64,000 nucleotides of DNA from the NCBI GenBank assembly GCA_028015205.1, contig CM051521.1, forward strand, positions 128,782,614-128,846,613, read 5' to 3'. The notes under the pieces were generated by a model. It made no database searches. It had not been told where the DNA came from and was given only the letters and a program-made list of their open reading frames with translations. Positions 47,020 through 58,690 of this stretch are shown here, one piece after another. Numbering within the stretch: the stretch's first letter is position 1; every line of letters begins with the position of its first letter. The DNA comes from Mytilisepta virgata. Lineage: Eukaryota; Mollusca; Bivalvia; Mytilida; Mytilidae. The translations under genes were made by a program, and so were the position numbers.

Positions 47020-47980
47020 CCATTTTTGAGCGGCAATATTTCAGAAGCGCCGGCGTATGGAGTATATATTTCACAACTCATAGATTATTCCAGAGCTTGT
47101 GACATATACATTGACTTCCTGGACAGAGCCCTGTTCCTGACACAAAAGTTGCTCAGACAGGGGTACGTTACTCCTAAGCTGAAGTCATCCTTATTAAAGT
47201 TTTATGGGCGTCATCATGACTTGGTTGACAGGTATGAAAAACCCGTTTCCCAAATGAAAATAGACCTGTTCCATTGATATTATTTATCCCTTCCTCATAC
47301 CGGATTTGACATGGGCAGCATGGCGGGTGTCCTGCAGGAAGCAGAGACTGCTTACTCTTCCAGAGCACCTGAGTCTACCCGCGGTTTTTTGGTGGGGTCC
47401 ATGTTGTTCATATGTTTTTAGTTTTTAATTATAGTGCATGTATTGTTTTGGTCTTGTCTTCGTTGTTCTCTGGAGTTTGTCAGTTGTTACGATTTTTCTT
47501 TCCTTCGAATATCCCTTTGGTATTTCTTGACTTTACTTAATATATTTTTATCATTGTCATTTTGCTCTGTTTCTTCTATTACCCTTTTTAACATAGGACT
47601 CGGAAATCTTTTGAACTGAGTTTTACTGTGTGTATCGCTGTGCGTTTGTTTATTCCACATTGGCTAGAGGTATAGGGGAGGGTTGAGATCTCACAAAAGA
47701 TGTTTAACCCTGCTGCATTTTTGCGCCTCTCCCAAGTCGGGAACATTTAGCCTTTGTTAGTCTTGTGTTTTTTTTAATTTTGCGTGTTTCGGAGTTTAGT
47801 GTGCCGTCCATTTTGCTGAACTAGTATTCATTATTGTTTGGGTCAAGCTAAAGCCCGCCTCTGGGTGCGGGACTTCCTCGACGCGTTGAAGATCCATTGG
47901 TAGCCTTCGGCTGTTTTCTGCTCTTTGGTCGGGTTGTTGTCTTTTTGACACATTCCCCGTTTCAATTCTCTATTCTATGT
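47020..47980 (+). mobile_element. 3' end of reverse-transcriptase element, tail type 2, with long tail
   Basis: The frame 47026-47277 includes PAYGVYISQLIDYSRAC and LLKFYGRHHDLVDRYEKPVS, the protein end also seen at 22115-22381. The tail runs through CCTCATACCGGATTTGACAT, GGAAGCAGAGACTGCTTACT, GTTGTTCATATG, GTTGTTCTCTGGAGTTTGTC, then GCGCCTCTCCCAAGTCGGGA, TTTCGGAGTTTAGTGTGCCG, CCCGCCTCTGGGTGCGGGAC, GGTAGCCTTCGGCTGTTTTC and ends TTTTTGACACATTCCCCGTT near 47970. The last ~250 bp recur at 55795-56050. The element is 5'-truncated. Confidence 0.8.
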
Positions 47981-48757
47981 TGAACATTTTTTATTAAATT
48001 ATTCGTTACTTTATTATTAGCAAATCGTAAGAGAGGACATATCAGGCTATACCTAAAAAGAATTTGAAAGGCGTTAGGCGAAGTTTTTAAATTTCTTCTG
48101 GAAGTGGAATAAATGCAGGGTAATATTGCCATACTTCTTTGCATTTGCAGTTTTTGAAAATCGACACTTGTGCATAATTTTTAGGTACTCGTTTGGTTAA
48201 TTTAAAGTATTAATTTCATGCAGTTACTATGATACAACTTTTGATGCACAGGGCGTGCAAATTTCGCCGATTTGTGAATCTGAAGTGTGATCATAAGAAT
48301 TGAGCGACTCGCTTGAATGTATCTCTTCTGATGAGCTTGCCTGTTGCGGCAGTGTTGAAGCATTTTGTTTCTCTGCCTTCAATATGGTAAGCTATTCTGT
48401 TAAAGTTATCTTATACATCAATGATTCTGTTCTAAATTTCATATGACGCTAGGAAGACAGAGGAAAAAAACTTAACCAGTCCTTTAGTTTAATGAGGTTG
48501 ACTATTCGATTTTGAATAATAAGAAAGCTCAACGCTGACATATCAATCAATTAACGCCACCAAGTCGACATAACCCGAGATAATAAATAGGTCTTGCAGG
48601 ATTTTACATACTTGTTACTAAATCGCCATAATAAGGCTTTCTTGGACAGTAAGTACGTCTTCAAAATAACTGTTTTTTTACAAACAGAAATATAACATTA
48701 TGTATAAAGTTCAGAAAAATGATGATCTATACATTATATATATGTATATAGATATAC
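47981..48757. other. Intergenic stretch
   Basis: No supported gene. A short fragment of the GATGCACAGGGCGTGCAAATTTCG family lies near 48240-48300. Confidence 0.4.
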
Positions 48758-48759
48758 AT

Positions 48760-48925
48760 ATAGATTCTTTTTCAGGTACGAGTGGGTTATGGAATTTCTC
48801 CACCCGAGATAGTTAAATTTTCGATTTTCAACACGCGAGCCTTTAGCAAGCGTGTTAAAATCTAAAATTTAACTATTGAGGGTGGAGAAATTCCATAACT
48901 CACGAGTAAATTGAAGGAGAATCTG
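48760..48925. mobile_element. Palindromic hairpin element 1
   Basis: GTTATGGAATTTCTCCACCC, TAGTTAAATTTT and TTCAACACGC pair with the inverted GCGTGTTAAAAT, AAATTTAACTA and GGGTGGAGAAATTCCATAAC. The stem is about 75 bp with a very short loop (AGCCTTTAGCAA region). It is a non-coding palindromic MITE type or cruciform-forming repeat. Confidence 0.8.
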
Positions 48926-49564
48926 TTTCTCCTATGATTATCGACAAAAACCTCAAGAAAATGTCGTTGCTATGTAGTTTGTTTACATAGACGTCATTTC
49001 GGGACTTCTCTAGTTTATCGTTCTTATAACTGTAGAAAAAAGGGCGGTAATTCCCACGTAGAAATTTAATCACCGGGAAGTGGTTAAAGATATTATGTAT
49101 TTTTATCCCTCCAATTAAACACGTTAGGAATAGGAGAAATATATTTCTACAGGCAGAAGAACTTATGAATCATTAAATGATATACAAAACCAAATGGAAA
49201 ACGAACAAAACAAGTTGTATATCATGCTCCGAATACAATTAGATACTGTATTTGATTAAACCTTCTGGGACATTTACAAAGGACTCAACTGTGACATTTA
49301 AACATTTATAAACATAGTAGGAAAAAGCCTTCCAGAAAAGGACAATTAGTTAAAGTTTGGTTATCAGCAGATAAAACCACCTCCTGTATCAAAGGCTTTA
49401 ACAAACATTGGGCACATCACAAAAATAAAATAAAAAAGTTTGTTTTCTAACATTCAAATGTTACCCATTTTCAAAAATCGTATTAAAAAACTCACATTAA
49501 TACAATGTTTGCTAATAGTAGGCACAGAATATTAAGCAAACAAAGGGCATTTATTTGCACCTTG
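48926..49564. other. Intergenic stretch
   Basis: No supported gene. Confidence 0.35.
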
Positions 49565-49770
49565 TCTTGCAGGAAGCAGAGAATGCTTACGCTTCCGGAG
49601 CACCTGAGTCTACCCCCGTTTTTTGGTGGGGTCCATGTTGTTCATATGTTTTTAATTGTAGTGCATGTATTGGTTTTGTCTTGTCTTCGTTGTTCTCCGG
49701 AGTTTGTCAGTCGTTTCGATTTTCTCCTCCTTCGAATATGCCTTTGGTATTTCTTAACTTCACTTGTCAT
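49565..49770 (+). mobile_element. Tail fragment of reverse-transcriptase element, type 2
   Basis: CTTGCAGGAAGCAGAGAATGC, CCGGAGCACCTGAGTCTACC, GGTGGGGTCCATGTTGTTCA, GTTGTTCTCCGGAGTTTGTC and CCTTTGGTATTTCTTAACTT. Overlapping open frames are tail products. Confidence 0.8.
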
Positions 49771-50549
49771 ATGATATTACTTACCCATCTGGGACTTCAC
49801 TTTAAATAAATCATCCCGTGGTCTCTGGATGATCCTCATTTGGTCATTTTAGCTTCCGTTTAGCAAGTTACAATATACTACAACAATTTGATGGAATATT
49901 TCTTGAGAGTCTGTTTTTTAAAAATTGTTTGAAACATTACTGAAAATAGAAATCACAGAATAAATAATATTAAGAATTATATACTGAAGAGACTGGCCAG
50001 GTTGGTATCATTTTCCACCGAATAGCCAATGTGATTTCATTGTTTGAATGTGCAAGTGGCTATATCATTGAAGTCAGAGTAGCAGGAAAGAACCACCGTC
50101 TTACACAGGAATACTGACAATCCTTATCAATTTACAACCATTTTCACAGGCTGTGATCATCATCAGTTAAGACAAACTGCAATTCTAATGCAATGAGAAT
50201 GTAACAAGCAATTTGACTGGCTAAGAGACTGCGTAAAATATAAGTTCTACCTATCTGTAACAGAGCAGGGTCGCCATTTTGTAAATGGGTATTTCGGAGG
50301 AAGTGAATATTGGACAACACGAAAAAAATATTCGGAAACTGTGCTATAGAAATGGTGTTAAATTAAATTTTATTCCATTTTGAAGCGAGCGTGACGTTCA
50401 AAATTTACCAAATTCCTTTGTTCAAACTTTCAGTCCATCAGTGACGTCATGATGTTTCGCGCGAACTTCGCACACGTAATTTCTCGGCATTTTTGGTTTT
50501 CGCCTGTAAAGTGAGAATATTAAAATCATTAGATTACATTACAATGGGA
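49771..50549. other. Intergenic stretch
   Basis: No supported gene. Confidence 0.35.
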
Positions 50550-50551
50550 AT

Positions 50552-50685
50552 AAACGTGTTGTATTTGATGTGGTTCCTGCGTAAAACTCGATTTTATTGT
50601 CGCAAATATCCATTTACTTGGCTCCGCAATTTGCGACACTAAAATCTACATTTTACGTAGGAACCACATAACATACGACACTGTT
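50552..50685. mobile_element. Palindromic hairpin element 2
   Basis: GTTGTATTTGATGTGGTTCC, GCGTAAAACTCGATTTTATT and GTCGCAAAT pair with the inverted ATTTGCGAC, CTAAAATCTACATTTTACGT and AGGAACCACATAACATACGAC. The stem is about 50 bp around a loop of about 25 bp. Unrelated in sequence to the hairpin at 48760 but the same design. Confidence 0.75.
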
Positions 50686-51578
50686 ATTCTCAAATATCAT
50701 TCGGTCTCGGAGGCCTCTGAGTTACTTTTCAAAACAATATCTGGTGATCGAAACCAGGGACCCATATGGCTATCTTCACTAAAACAGAAACGTAATAATA
50801 CAGTCCAAAGGCTTCTAAGACCATCCGGTTGATACAAACATTTTAGTTGGTAGCCAATGGTGGCTTCTTTTTGGATAATGGTGAACTATTAAAAAAGTAT
50901 TATTGTGGATCTTTCAAGATTCTCTAGTAAATGTACTAGTATCGAGATAGAGACGATTTTAGTTAAAAATTCCAATGACGCAAAACGGTCTGTTTTTTAA
51001 TTGGTCGTTATCCTGTTATTTTTAGGTGTTGTGGAACTATCTTTAATAGTTAGCTTATTTATTTTTGATTTATTTACATCAAATTCGACGATTGTATGTT
51101 CAAATAAAATAATTCTCTTGTTTTTGATGTAATATTTGTCCAATATATCTATCGTATTACCACTGAGATTGTTTGTAGTAATAGGACACATTTACTTGAT
51201 ATGTGTCAGTGGCAATGTGCTTTGTAATTGGAATATTTGAAATAGGTTTATTCAATTCGCCGTCAACTTTTAATAAACTCTTTATTCATTAAGTCAAGTT
51301 ACTTTCTTTTATGTCTCTAATGTACTTACGTAGAAAATGCCAACGAATGTTGTAAAATTCAATTTTGAAAACTTTTAATTTCGTTGAAAATAAAACTACA
51401 TCCAATCTGAAAATGAGTTTACGTCAATCTACAGAAAACTGAATTAGCTTATAGATAACTAAAGTACACAAAGAATGATATTATTCACGGCTAGATGAGC
51501 TATTATTTAATGTATATTAAATGTTTTTATTACGCAATTTCATTAATTTACTTTAGCAAAGAAATATAACTGGATTTT
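50686..51578. other. AT-rich intergenic stretch
   Basis: No supported gene. Confidence 0.35.
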
Positions 51579-51593
51579 ACAATATCGTAATGA

Positions 51594-51852
51594 AGGCCTC
51601 GGTGGCCGAGTGGTCTAGGTAGTTCGTCATGACTACTAATGATCACTAGCCTGTCAACGGTTGTGAGTTTGAATCTCACCTGTTGCGGGGTGTTCGACTC
51701 CGATCTAAATTGACAAGGATCGCCAATTTTCCTACCCAAAGTCGGTGGTTCTCTCCGGGCACTCCGGCGTCCTCCACCAATGAAAACTGGCTGCCGAGAA
51801 ATAGTCAAATATGCTGAAAACGGCGTAAGACCCCAACTAAAGAAACAAACAA
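51594..51852 (+). mobile_element. tRNA-derived SINE with intact target duplication
   Basis: The head (about 51594-51690) resembles a Ser/Leu-type tRNA with a box A, GGCCGAGTGGTCTA, and a box B-like GTGAGTTTGAATCTCAC, the two parts of an internal RNA polymerase III promoter. A body follows with GTCGGTGGTTCTCTCCGGGC and GGCGTCCTCCACCA, a domain I recall from widespread mollusc SINEs such as RUDI. The tail is (AAAC)n. A 15-bp duplication, ACAATATCGTAATGA, flanks it at 51579-51593 and 51853-51867, which shows LINE-type insertion. Not a functional tRNA gene, because the anticodon arm and variable region are disrupted. Confidence 0.88.
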
Positions 51853-51867
51853 ACAATATCGTAATGA

Positions 51868-52194
51868 TAGACACAAGTGTAACATTTTAAAATTTTTATT
51901 TTTCAACATCGAAAATCTATTTCTGAAACCTAATAAATATATTTCCCTATATGTTGAAAGCTCTGCCGAAAAAATTCAAATAAATATTCAACTTTTCATC
52001 CGCTGTTCTCCTTACATAAGTACATCTGTGTACGTCAATAGTTCCTAATATCGGAGAAAAATATGACATCTCATTCCAACTCCAAGACAGCATCTATGGT
52101 TAATATTATTATGGATTTACCGGTTCTGTCTTCAGTTGTTGTTCATTCATTGCATTTGAGCATGCCCTTCAATATTTGGGTAATTTTAAAATAG
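51868..52194. other. Intergenic stretch
   Basis: No supported gene. Confidence 0.35.
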
Positions 52195-52345
52195 TTTCCA
52201 TGTTGTTCATATGTTTTTAGTTTTTAATTGTAGTGCATGTATTGTTTTGGTCTTGTCTTCCTTGTTCTCCGGAGTTTGTCAGTTGTTACGATTTTTCTCT
52301 CCTTCGAATATCCCTTTGGTATTTCTTGACTTTACTTCTACATTC
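52195..52345 (+). mobile_element. Tail fragment of reverse-transcriptase element, type 2
   Basis: TCCATGTTGTTCATATGTTT, TAATTGTAGTGCATGTATTG, GTTCTCCGGAGTTTGTCAGT and CTTTGGTATTTCTTGACTTT. Confidence 0.75.
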
Positions 52346-53059
52346 AGTAAAACTGGCGAGTTTTAATCCAATGTTAATTCTTATCCTGTGCATTAAAAAG
52401 GTGAATAACGGTGAATTTCCACGACTTTCCTATCATTCCATATTACCAAAATATGTAACTGCCGGATTTTTGTGTTGCACTTTGAATTAATTTGTTGTGT
52501 TGTCTTTTAGTTTGCTGTTTTCTTTTCTTTTTTTTTTAGTTTTATGCATGTTGTATTTGTTCTCCGCCTAACGTCTTCTTGTGTAAAGTCTAAGGCATAC
52601 ATAAAAGTGTCCTTATCCGCTTTCACGGAATCTGATATGCTTTAGTATCATCCCTTGATTAAAAACTATAGCTCTAGACTATTAATAAACTACGATGTAA
52701 CAAATGAAATTCAAGCCAAATATATTATGATATCCACTTAATCAAAATCCTGGACATATCTAAAACCACTAACTTTGACCGACCTCTGAAATACATGTAT
52801 ATAAATGCTTTTAACCGAAATATATATCTCAAGCCAGATTCCGAACCCCAACTTTGGACATTATATAAAACCAAGACCCTAGCGTTCCAGGAAAACCAAT
52901 ACCGCACGACAATCACAAGCCAACTGTTCGAGGGACTGCTAGAATTCCTTAAGGAAAGTACAGTTTTAGAACAACCGGGTAGCCTGAAATTGCCGTAAAA
53001 GTCGAAACTAAACTTAGCTTCAAAGAAATTAAAAGTTGAAAACCTTGACTCTAAAGTTT
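52346..53059. other. Intergenic stretch with one weak open frame
   Basis: An open frame on the plus strand at 52795-52998 (67 codons, containing KPDSEPQLWTLYKTKTLAF) has protein-like composition, but I recognise no family and see no splice or start context. It is not called as a gene. Confidence 0.35.
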
Positions 53060-53345
53060 ATCCAAATTTAATTTCTTTTCTTCTATTGACCAGTTTCCAA
53101 GAAATTGACCTTCTTCTATGGTTGGCACACAACTGACAATATAATCTAGAACGCGGACCGTACAGAATATTTGGCGCGAAAAAGCTGCCCATATCAAATC
53201 CAGTATGAGGAAGGGAGCAGGTCCATTTTTAGTTGGGAAACGGTTTTTTTTCATACCTGTCAACGAAGACATGATGATCTCCATAAAACTTTAATAAGGA
53301 TGACTGCAACTTAGGAGCAACATACCCCTGTTGTAAACAACTCCA
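53060..53345 (-). mobile_element. Fragment of reverse-transcriptase element, type 2 (minus)
   Basis: Contains, inverted relative to 47150-47300, the words GCCCATATCAAATCCAGTATGAGGAAGGG, ACCTGTCAACGAAGACATGATGA, CATAAAACTTTAATAAGGATGAC and TTAGGAGCAACATACCCCTG. The coding end (LLKFYG.HH) is partly readable. Confidence 0.7.
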
Positions 53346-53519
53346 TGGCAAATTAATGTTAATGGGATGATTTAAGATAATGATTTCAAACATTGTCCTT
53401 GGAGTTTACCTTTTTCTTGCTCCAATTCATTGCATTTTTATTATTTTACCGATCTACCGTCAACATATGAGCTAATGTGAACCTGCAGCTATGAGAGGAT
53501 TAGGTAGTTTTACAGTTAA

Positions 53520-53860
53520 AACGAGCATATTCTGACCCAGCTAAGTTAAGAAATACCAAAGGGATATTCGAAGAAGAGAAAAAATCGAAACAACTGACAA
53601 ACTCCAGAGAACATCGAAGACTAGACCAAACCAAAACATGCATTACAATTAAAAACAAAAACATATGAACAATATGGACCCCATAAAAAAAAACCGGGGG
53701 TAGACTCAGGTGCTCCGGAAGAGTAAGCAGTCTCCGCTTCCTGCAGGACACCCGCCATGCTGCCCATGTCAAATCCGGTATGAGGAAGGGATAACATGAA
53801 AAGAACAGGTCCATTTCCATTTGGAAAACAATTTTTTTTTCATTCTTGTCAACCAACAAA
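53520..53860 (-). mobile_element. Fragment of reverse-transcriptase element, type 2 (minus)
   Basis: GAAATACCAAAGGGATATTC, CAACTGACAAACTCCAGAGA, CATATGAACAATATGGACCC, GAGTAAGCAGTCTCCGCTTC, CTGCAGGACACCCGCCATGC and GTCAAATCCGGTATGAGGAA mirror 47280-47540. The 119-codon open frame here is a tail product. Confidence 0.8.
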
Positions 53861-54150
53861 TTTTAGTGTATTCTAAGATACAGTCTGTTATATCATCCAG
53901 AGAAAGTTTTAAAAAAAAAACAGATATATTACTTAATAAGGATTTGTCTATAATATTTTTATCAACGATTTTTCTTAACTATGAACCACAAGGAGGGATA
54001 TTTGTCAATAGTTTCTAAAATCTGATATTCTTTCTCGAAAGGTAAACCTTACATATAAACATTTATGTATGAACATATTTTATTGAATAAATCCACTGAA
54101 GTATGATTATCTATATTCACGTTCAATTCTCAGACAAAAAATATGTAAAT
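53861..54150. other. Intergenic stretch
   Basis: No supported gene. Confidence 0.35.
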
Positions 54151-54151
54151 T

Positions 54152-54370
54152 CAAGAAATACCATAGGGATATTCGAAGGTGGGGGAAAGTCTAAAACAAC
54201 TGACAAACCCCGGAGAACAACGACGACAAGACCAAAACAGTACAAACACTACACTTAAAAACTAAAAACATATGAACAACATTGACCCCACCAAAAAACC
54301 GAGGGTAGACTGAGTTGCCCCGGAGGAGTAAGCAGTCTCCACCCATGTCAAATCCGGTATGAGGAATAAA
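54152..54370 (-). mobile_element. Fragment of reverse-transcriptase element, type 2 (minus)
   Basis: Same tail words as 53530-53780 (CAACTGACAAACCCCGGAGA, CATATGAACAACATTGACCC, GTAAGCAGTCTCC) but with an internal deletion before CCCATGTCAAATCCGGTATG. Confidence 0.75.
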
Positions 54371-54976
54371 TTAGTCTTGACAATGTAAACAAATTCGAAC
54401 TCAATCATTTAGAGTTATCACTCTTTTATCTGCGTATCACTTCTTTAACCTTTCATATGGCACACAGTACAGTGCCAAGAATAAAACTATTCACGTTTCT
54501 AATATGACGCGCCGCTTTCACTATAGAAACATAAGGTATTCTAAATAGAACAATCATTATTGACAGATGCGCACTGTTGTATTTTGTTGACAAAATAAAG
54601 TTTCAAAGTTATATTCTTCCATCTCACTGAATCTATCTTACATTTATCGAAATACAACAAATATAAATGTCACGCGAAACGGTGTCAGAGTCGACAGTGC
54701 GAGGTCACAATCCAAGGTATAACTCCATTCATTCAAATGACGTCAGATCGACAGTCACAAATGGAAAAATCACACGATGTACAGGTTCTGAAACGCTGGG
54801 ATTTGCTTAAAAATCTCACAAAAATGCAAGTCTGATTTTTGTTTGTTTGTTTTAAAACATTTACATTTTTCTGTGAAAGTTCTTGCCTTGTTAAAATCAA
54901 CATGGCTACTCGTAGATGATGCCTTAGAGGGTTCGATTTGACTACAGAAATGATAGATATTGTTATATTAGGATCG
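54371..54976. other. Intergenic stretch
   Basis: No supported gene. Confidence 0.35.
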
Positions 54977-55160
54977 AATTAATTCATTGATGCCATGCCC
55001 TTAGGTTATTTTAACACGGATAGGCATTATATTTGTTAATATGAGATAAATACTGAGATATACTAATTATTCTTCGTAATAACTTTATTGAATTTATGGT
55101 AACATATATAATGCCTATCCATGTTAAAATAAGCATTAGGCATGGCACCAATGAATTATT
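54977..55160. mobile_element. Palindromic hairpin element 3
   Basis: AATTCATTGATGCCATGCC, TTATTTTAACACGGATAGGC and ATTATATTTGTTA pair with the inverted TAACATATATAAT, GCCTATCCATGTTAAAATAA and GGCATGGCACCAATGAATT. The stem is about 63 bp around ~55 bp of AT-rich loop. Confidence 0.8.
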
Positions 55161-55489
55161 TTTTAAACAATACTCTTCTGCTAGAATAAAACAATAGTGA
55201 AAAAGAGCTATAGTTTAATCGTGTACAGTTATAAATTTAAACCATATTTATTGCCGAAAACGTGATGAATTTTGGCTTTCGAAAAATTTTTAATAAAAGA
55301 TTACTTCATGAAGGTCTAACCAAGCAATATGCATAACAAACAAATTAGATCTATGGGGTCGTGAATGAGTTATAGTTAATGGAAAACTAAACATAAAAAA
55401 ATCTTTTAAGAAATATTAAAATTTATCGCTATGTGTCTAAATTGTATAGAGATTGCACAAATAGAGTAAATAACAGCTTAAACGGGTGA
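55161..55489. other. Intergenic stretch
   Basis: No supported gene. Confidence 0.35.
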
Positions 55490-55692
55490 CTTTTACGGAG
55501 TAGGAACTGCTAAACCTTCCGGAGCACCTGAGTTCACTCCTGATTTTTTTTTTATTAGTGTTTTCCATTGTTTTTTAGTTTTCGTTGTTTATTTGTTGTG
55601 CTTGTGGTTTTTTATTTGTCTTCCCGGGTTTTTCTGTCTAATGGATTGCGTTTTTTTTTGGTTTGCTCCTTAAGTATATTTGTCCTTTTTAA
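55490..55692 (+). mobile_element. Tail fragment of reverse-transcriptase element, type 1
   Basis: GGAGTAGGAACTGCTAAACC, CCGGAGCACCTGAGTTCACT, TTGTTGTGCTTGTGG, CTTCCCGGGTTTTTCTGTC and the end TTTGCTCCTTAAGTATATTTGTCC match 22470-22640. Confidence 0.8.
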
Positions 55693-55794
55693 ACTTAAAA
55701 TGATAGAGCAAAGTTGACGTTGTTGGTTAAAAATATTCAAAGATCTTACAATTAATATGGCAATGTCTTAGTTCATAAATACAGTCCAGCGCAT

Positions 55795-56055
55795 TTTTGC
55801 ACCTGTCCCAAGTCAGGAACTTATAGTCTTTGTTAGTCTTGTGTGTTTTTTAAATTTTGATTCATTTTTATGTTTCGGAGTTTAGTGTGCCGTCCATTTT
55901 GCCGAAGTAGTATACATTATTGTTTAGGGTCCAGCTGAAGCCCGCCTACGGGTGCGGTATTTTCTCGCTGAGCTGAAGACCCATTGGTAGCCTTGAACTG
56001 TTTTCTGCTCTTTGGTCGGTGTGTTGGCTCTTTGACACATTCCCCACATGCATTT
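55795..56055 (+). mobile_element. Far tail fragment shared with 47720-47980
   Basis: TTTGCACCTGTCCCAAGTCA, TTTCGGAGTTTAGTGTGCCG, AGCCCGCCTACGGGTGCGG, CATTGGTAGCCTTGAACTGT and TTGACACATTCCCC. It lies without the proximal part, so the far tail also exists separately from it. Confidence 0.75.
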
Positions 56056-56895
56056 TATATTGTATCCAAAAATACGGAATAAATTTGATGCACTTTATGG
56101 TGATTTCGTTGACTGACAACTCATCAGCAGTGCTCGAGATTAAAATGTTGGAAATCCGGTTAAAGATATAAGGATGAATTAATAAGCACAACCATGAAAA
56201 CCCGAAACAATTAAAACAAACAGGAATCCAAACTCAGCCAAGGGTTACCTATGCATCAAAAGGAAGAGCCTTAGAAATTTCTAGTAAATCATATCATAAT
56301 TTACTTTTTAAATACAATGAAATCGTTCCTTGAGAAGCCATGATTAACAATTTAAATAAAAATGTGTAATGTGATCGATGCAAATAAGATTTTTAATATG
56401 TATTTACATATACCACCAAAGTTTTCTGTATTAAATACAGTTGTAATTATGTCAGTATGTTATCTAAACAATTAATGGGGAAATTTCTTCCATTTGCAGA
56501 AAATTACCATAAATTCAAAGTTAATACGAGAATGACGAAGAATAATTAGTTTATCTCAGTATGAAAGAAATCAGCAAAGCAATATATCTTGTACATGTAC
56601 AAAAAACAATGAATTGCATGAACTGAAAAAGAAAATCAAAAATAGTAAAATTGCAATACAAGGCGACCACATTTGAATGTGAAATAAAGATACTGAGAAC
56701 AAATATTATACACTATTGACTAACAGGCCAATAACACATAGCAGACAGCAGATACAAGACGATACATAAGCTACTTACAACCTGAACTGCTATAAACCAA
56801 AACAGAATTGAAATAATGTGCTTTGAAAGGGTTAACAATAAAACGAACTACACGATACCAACCAATTAAAACCATCTTATAGAGAGACCCTCGAA
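56056..56895. other. Intergenic stretch
   Basis: 56080-56180 keeps faint words of the GATGCAC...ACTCATCAG family. Otherwise AT-rich with no supported gene. Confidence 0.4.
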
Positions 56896-56929
56896 CAAAA
56901 ATAAAACCAGAAATCTACGATTACAAAGT

Positions 56930-57762
56930 TGGCCTCGTTCCCCACTACTTTTGGTGTGTGGCTGTTTAGCTTCCCGAGATGCCCCCTTGAAAAATGTAGA
57001 TAAAGCACAATAAGTAGGTCATAGTGACCTAATTTTGCTGGATGGCTGTGTTACTCATCGAGATGCACCCTGACACCAAGTAATACGACTGTAGACCGCT
57101 TGGAATCAGAGAACTGAACTCGGACATAAAACTTAACCTAAGTCAATGAAGCGTGATAAGTAGATCAGAGTGGCCTAATTTTGGTAAGGGGTTGTGTTAC
57201 TCCCTAAGATGCATCCTCACACCAAGTTATAAGACTGTAAGTCCATTGGTATCGGAAAACTGAACTCGGACGTAAAACTTAACATAAGTAAATGGAGCAG
57301 GAAATCTAGGTCAGAGTGACCTAATTTTGGTGGGAGGCTGTGTTACTCCTCCAGATGCATCCTCACACCAAATAATATAATTGTAGGTCCCTTGGTATTG
57401 GAGAATTGAACTCGGACGTAAAACTTAACCGAAGTCAACGAAGCGCAATAAGAAGGTCAAAGTGACCTAATTTTGGTGGGAGACTGTGTACTCCCCCAGA
57501 TGCACCCTCACACTAAATAATATGATTGTAGGTCACTTTGTATGTTAATACTGATTTTTGACATAAAACTTAAAAGCCAGCCTACCGTGTAATATGGGTC
57601 ATGTGACCTTTATCTTATGTCACATAGTCAGTCTGCATCATGCACCTGCATACAAAAATATATGACCCTATGTCAACTAGTAACTGAGAACTGGCTGTGG
57701 ACGCGGACGTGGACGCCCGAGTGACTCCAATAGTATCCCTCAACTTCGTTAAGGCGAACTAA
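56930..57762 (+). mobile_element. Helitron-like element with ~146-bp internal repeats
   Basis: About four units at a ~146-bp period carry GTGACCTAATTTTGGTGGG (57024, 57170, 57316, 57462), CTGTGTTACTC, AGATGCA(C/T)CCTCACACCAA, CTTGGTAT and AACTCGGACGTAAAACTTAA. A GGACGCGGACGTGGACG stretch follows, then a small hairpin (CCTCAAC...GTTAAGG, 57738-57754) and CTAA followed by T (57759-57762). The architecture equals the element at 43090-43857 although the unit sequences differ. The 5' end is uncertain. Confidence 0.55.
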
Positions 57763-57904
57763 TAAAGAGAACAAACATAGAAAAAACAAAGTCAGGATAG
57801 TCTGACTTCGTAGGGACACTGGTAGTGGTTGGCTTAAACCTATCATATCATCTTTCTATGTTAACAGTCACGTTGTAAGTCTGTTAAAGAATCAAGTCAG
57901 ACAA

Positions 57905-58690
57905 TTGCTTATGCTTAATTCACTAATGTCCCATCTAAAAACCTCTCTAATGCATTAATGTCTCAGCTTAAACCTTCTCTAATGCATTAAGGTCCCATCT
58001 GAGATTCCTAGCTAATGAATTATGGTCCGATCTGAGAACCTTCTCCAATGCATTAAGGTCCCAACTGAGATTCCTAGCTAATGAATTATTGTCCGATCTG
58101 AGAACCTTATCAAATGCTTTAAGGTTCCATCTAAGAACCTATATGGTTCTTCCCCAATGCATTTACCTTATATTAAGAGCCCTCTGCATACACTAATGTC
58201 CCATTAACAATATTCTCAAATGCATTAAGGTCGCATCTAAGAACCTTCCCTAATGCATTAATTTCAAATTTAATAAGCTACTCCAATGCATTAAAGTATA
58301 ATCTAAAAACCCTCTCTAATGCAGTAAGGTCCCATCTAAAAAAAACCCTCTAGTGCAGTAAGGTCTAATCTAAGAATCTTCTTGAATGCATTAAGGTACC
58401 ATCTAAGAACCTTTCTCTCTAATGTATTAAGGTAAAAATCTGCAATGCGTAAAGATACCAGCTAAGAACCTTCTCCAATACATTAAGGTCTCATACAAGA
58501 GCCTTCTCCAATGCACTAATGGCCCATCTAAAAACCTTTCTCAATTCACTAATGTCCCACCTAAGAACTTAATCCAATGCATTGTGGTTCCATCTAAAAA
58601 ACTTTCTTATTCATTAATGACCCATCTAAGAACCTTTTCTAATGCATTAAGGTCCAGTCTAAGAACTTTCCCCAGTCAATAAATAAAGTT
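57905..58690. repeat. 32-bp minisatellite, block 1
   Basis: Degenerate units of CCAATGCATTAAGGTCCCAT and CTAAGAACCTTCT, about 32-33 bp, ~23 copies. The block opens with the leader TCAAGTCAGACAATTGCTTATGCTTAATTCACTAATGTCCCATC. Confidence 0.85.

Noticed and set aside
51594..51690. Functional tRNA gene
   Set aside because: Anticodon arm and variable region do not fold cleanly, and it is joined to a SINE body with target duplication.
53500..53859. 119-codon minus-strand frame as a gene
   Set aside because: Same repeat tail translated; matches other dispersed copies.
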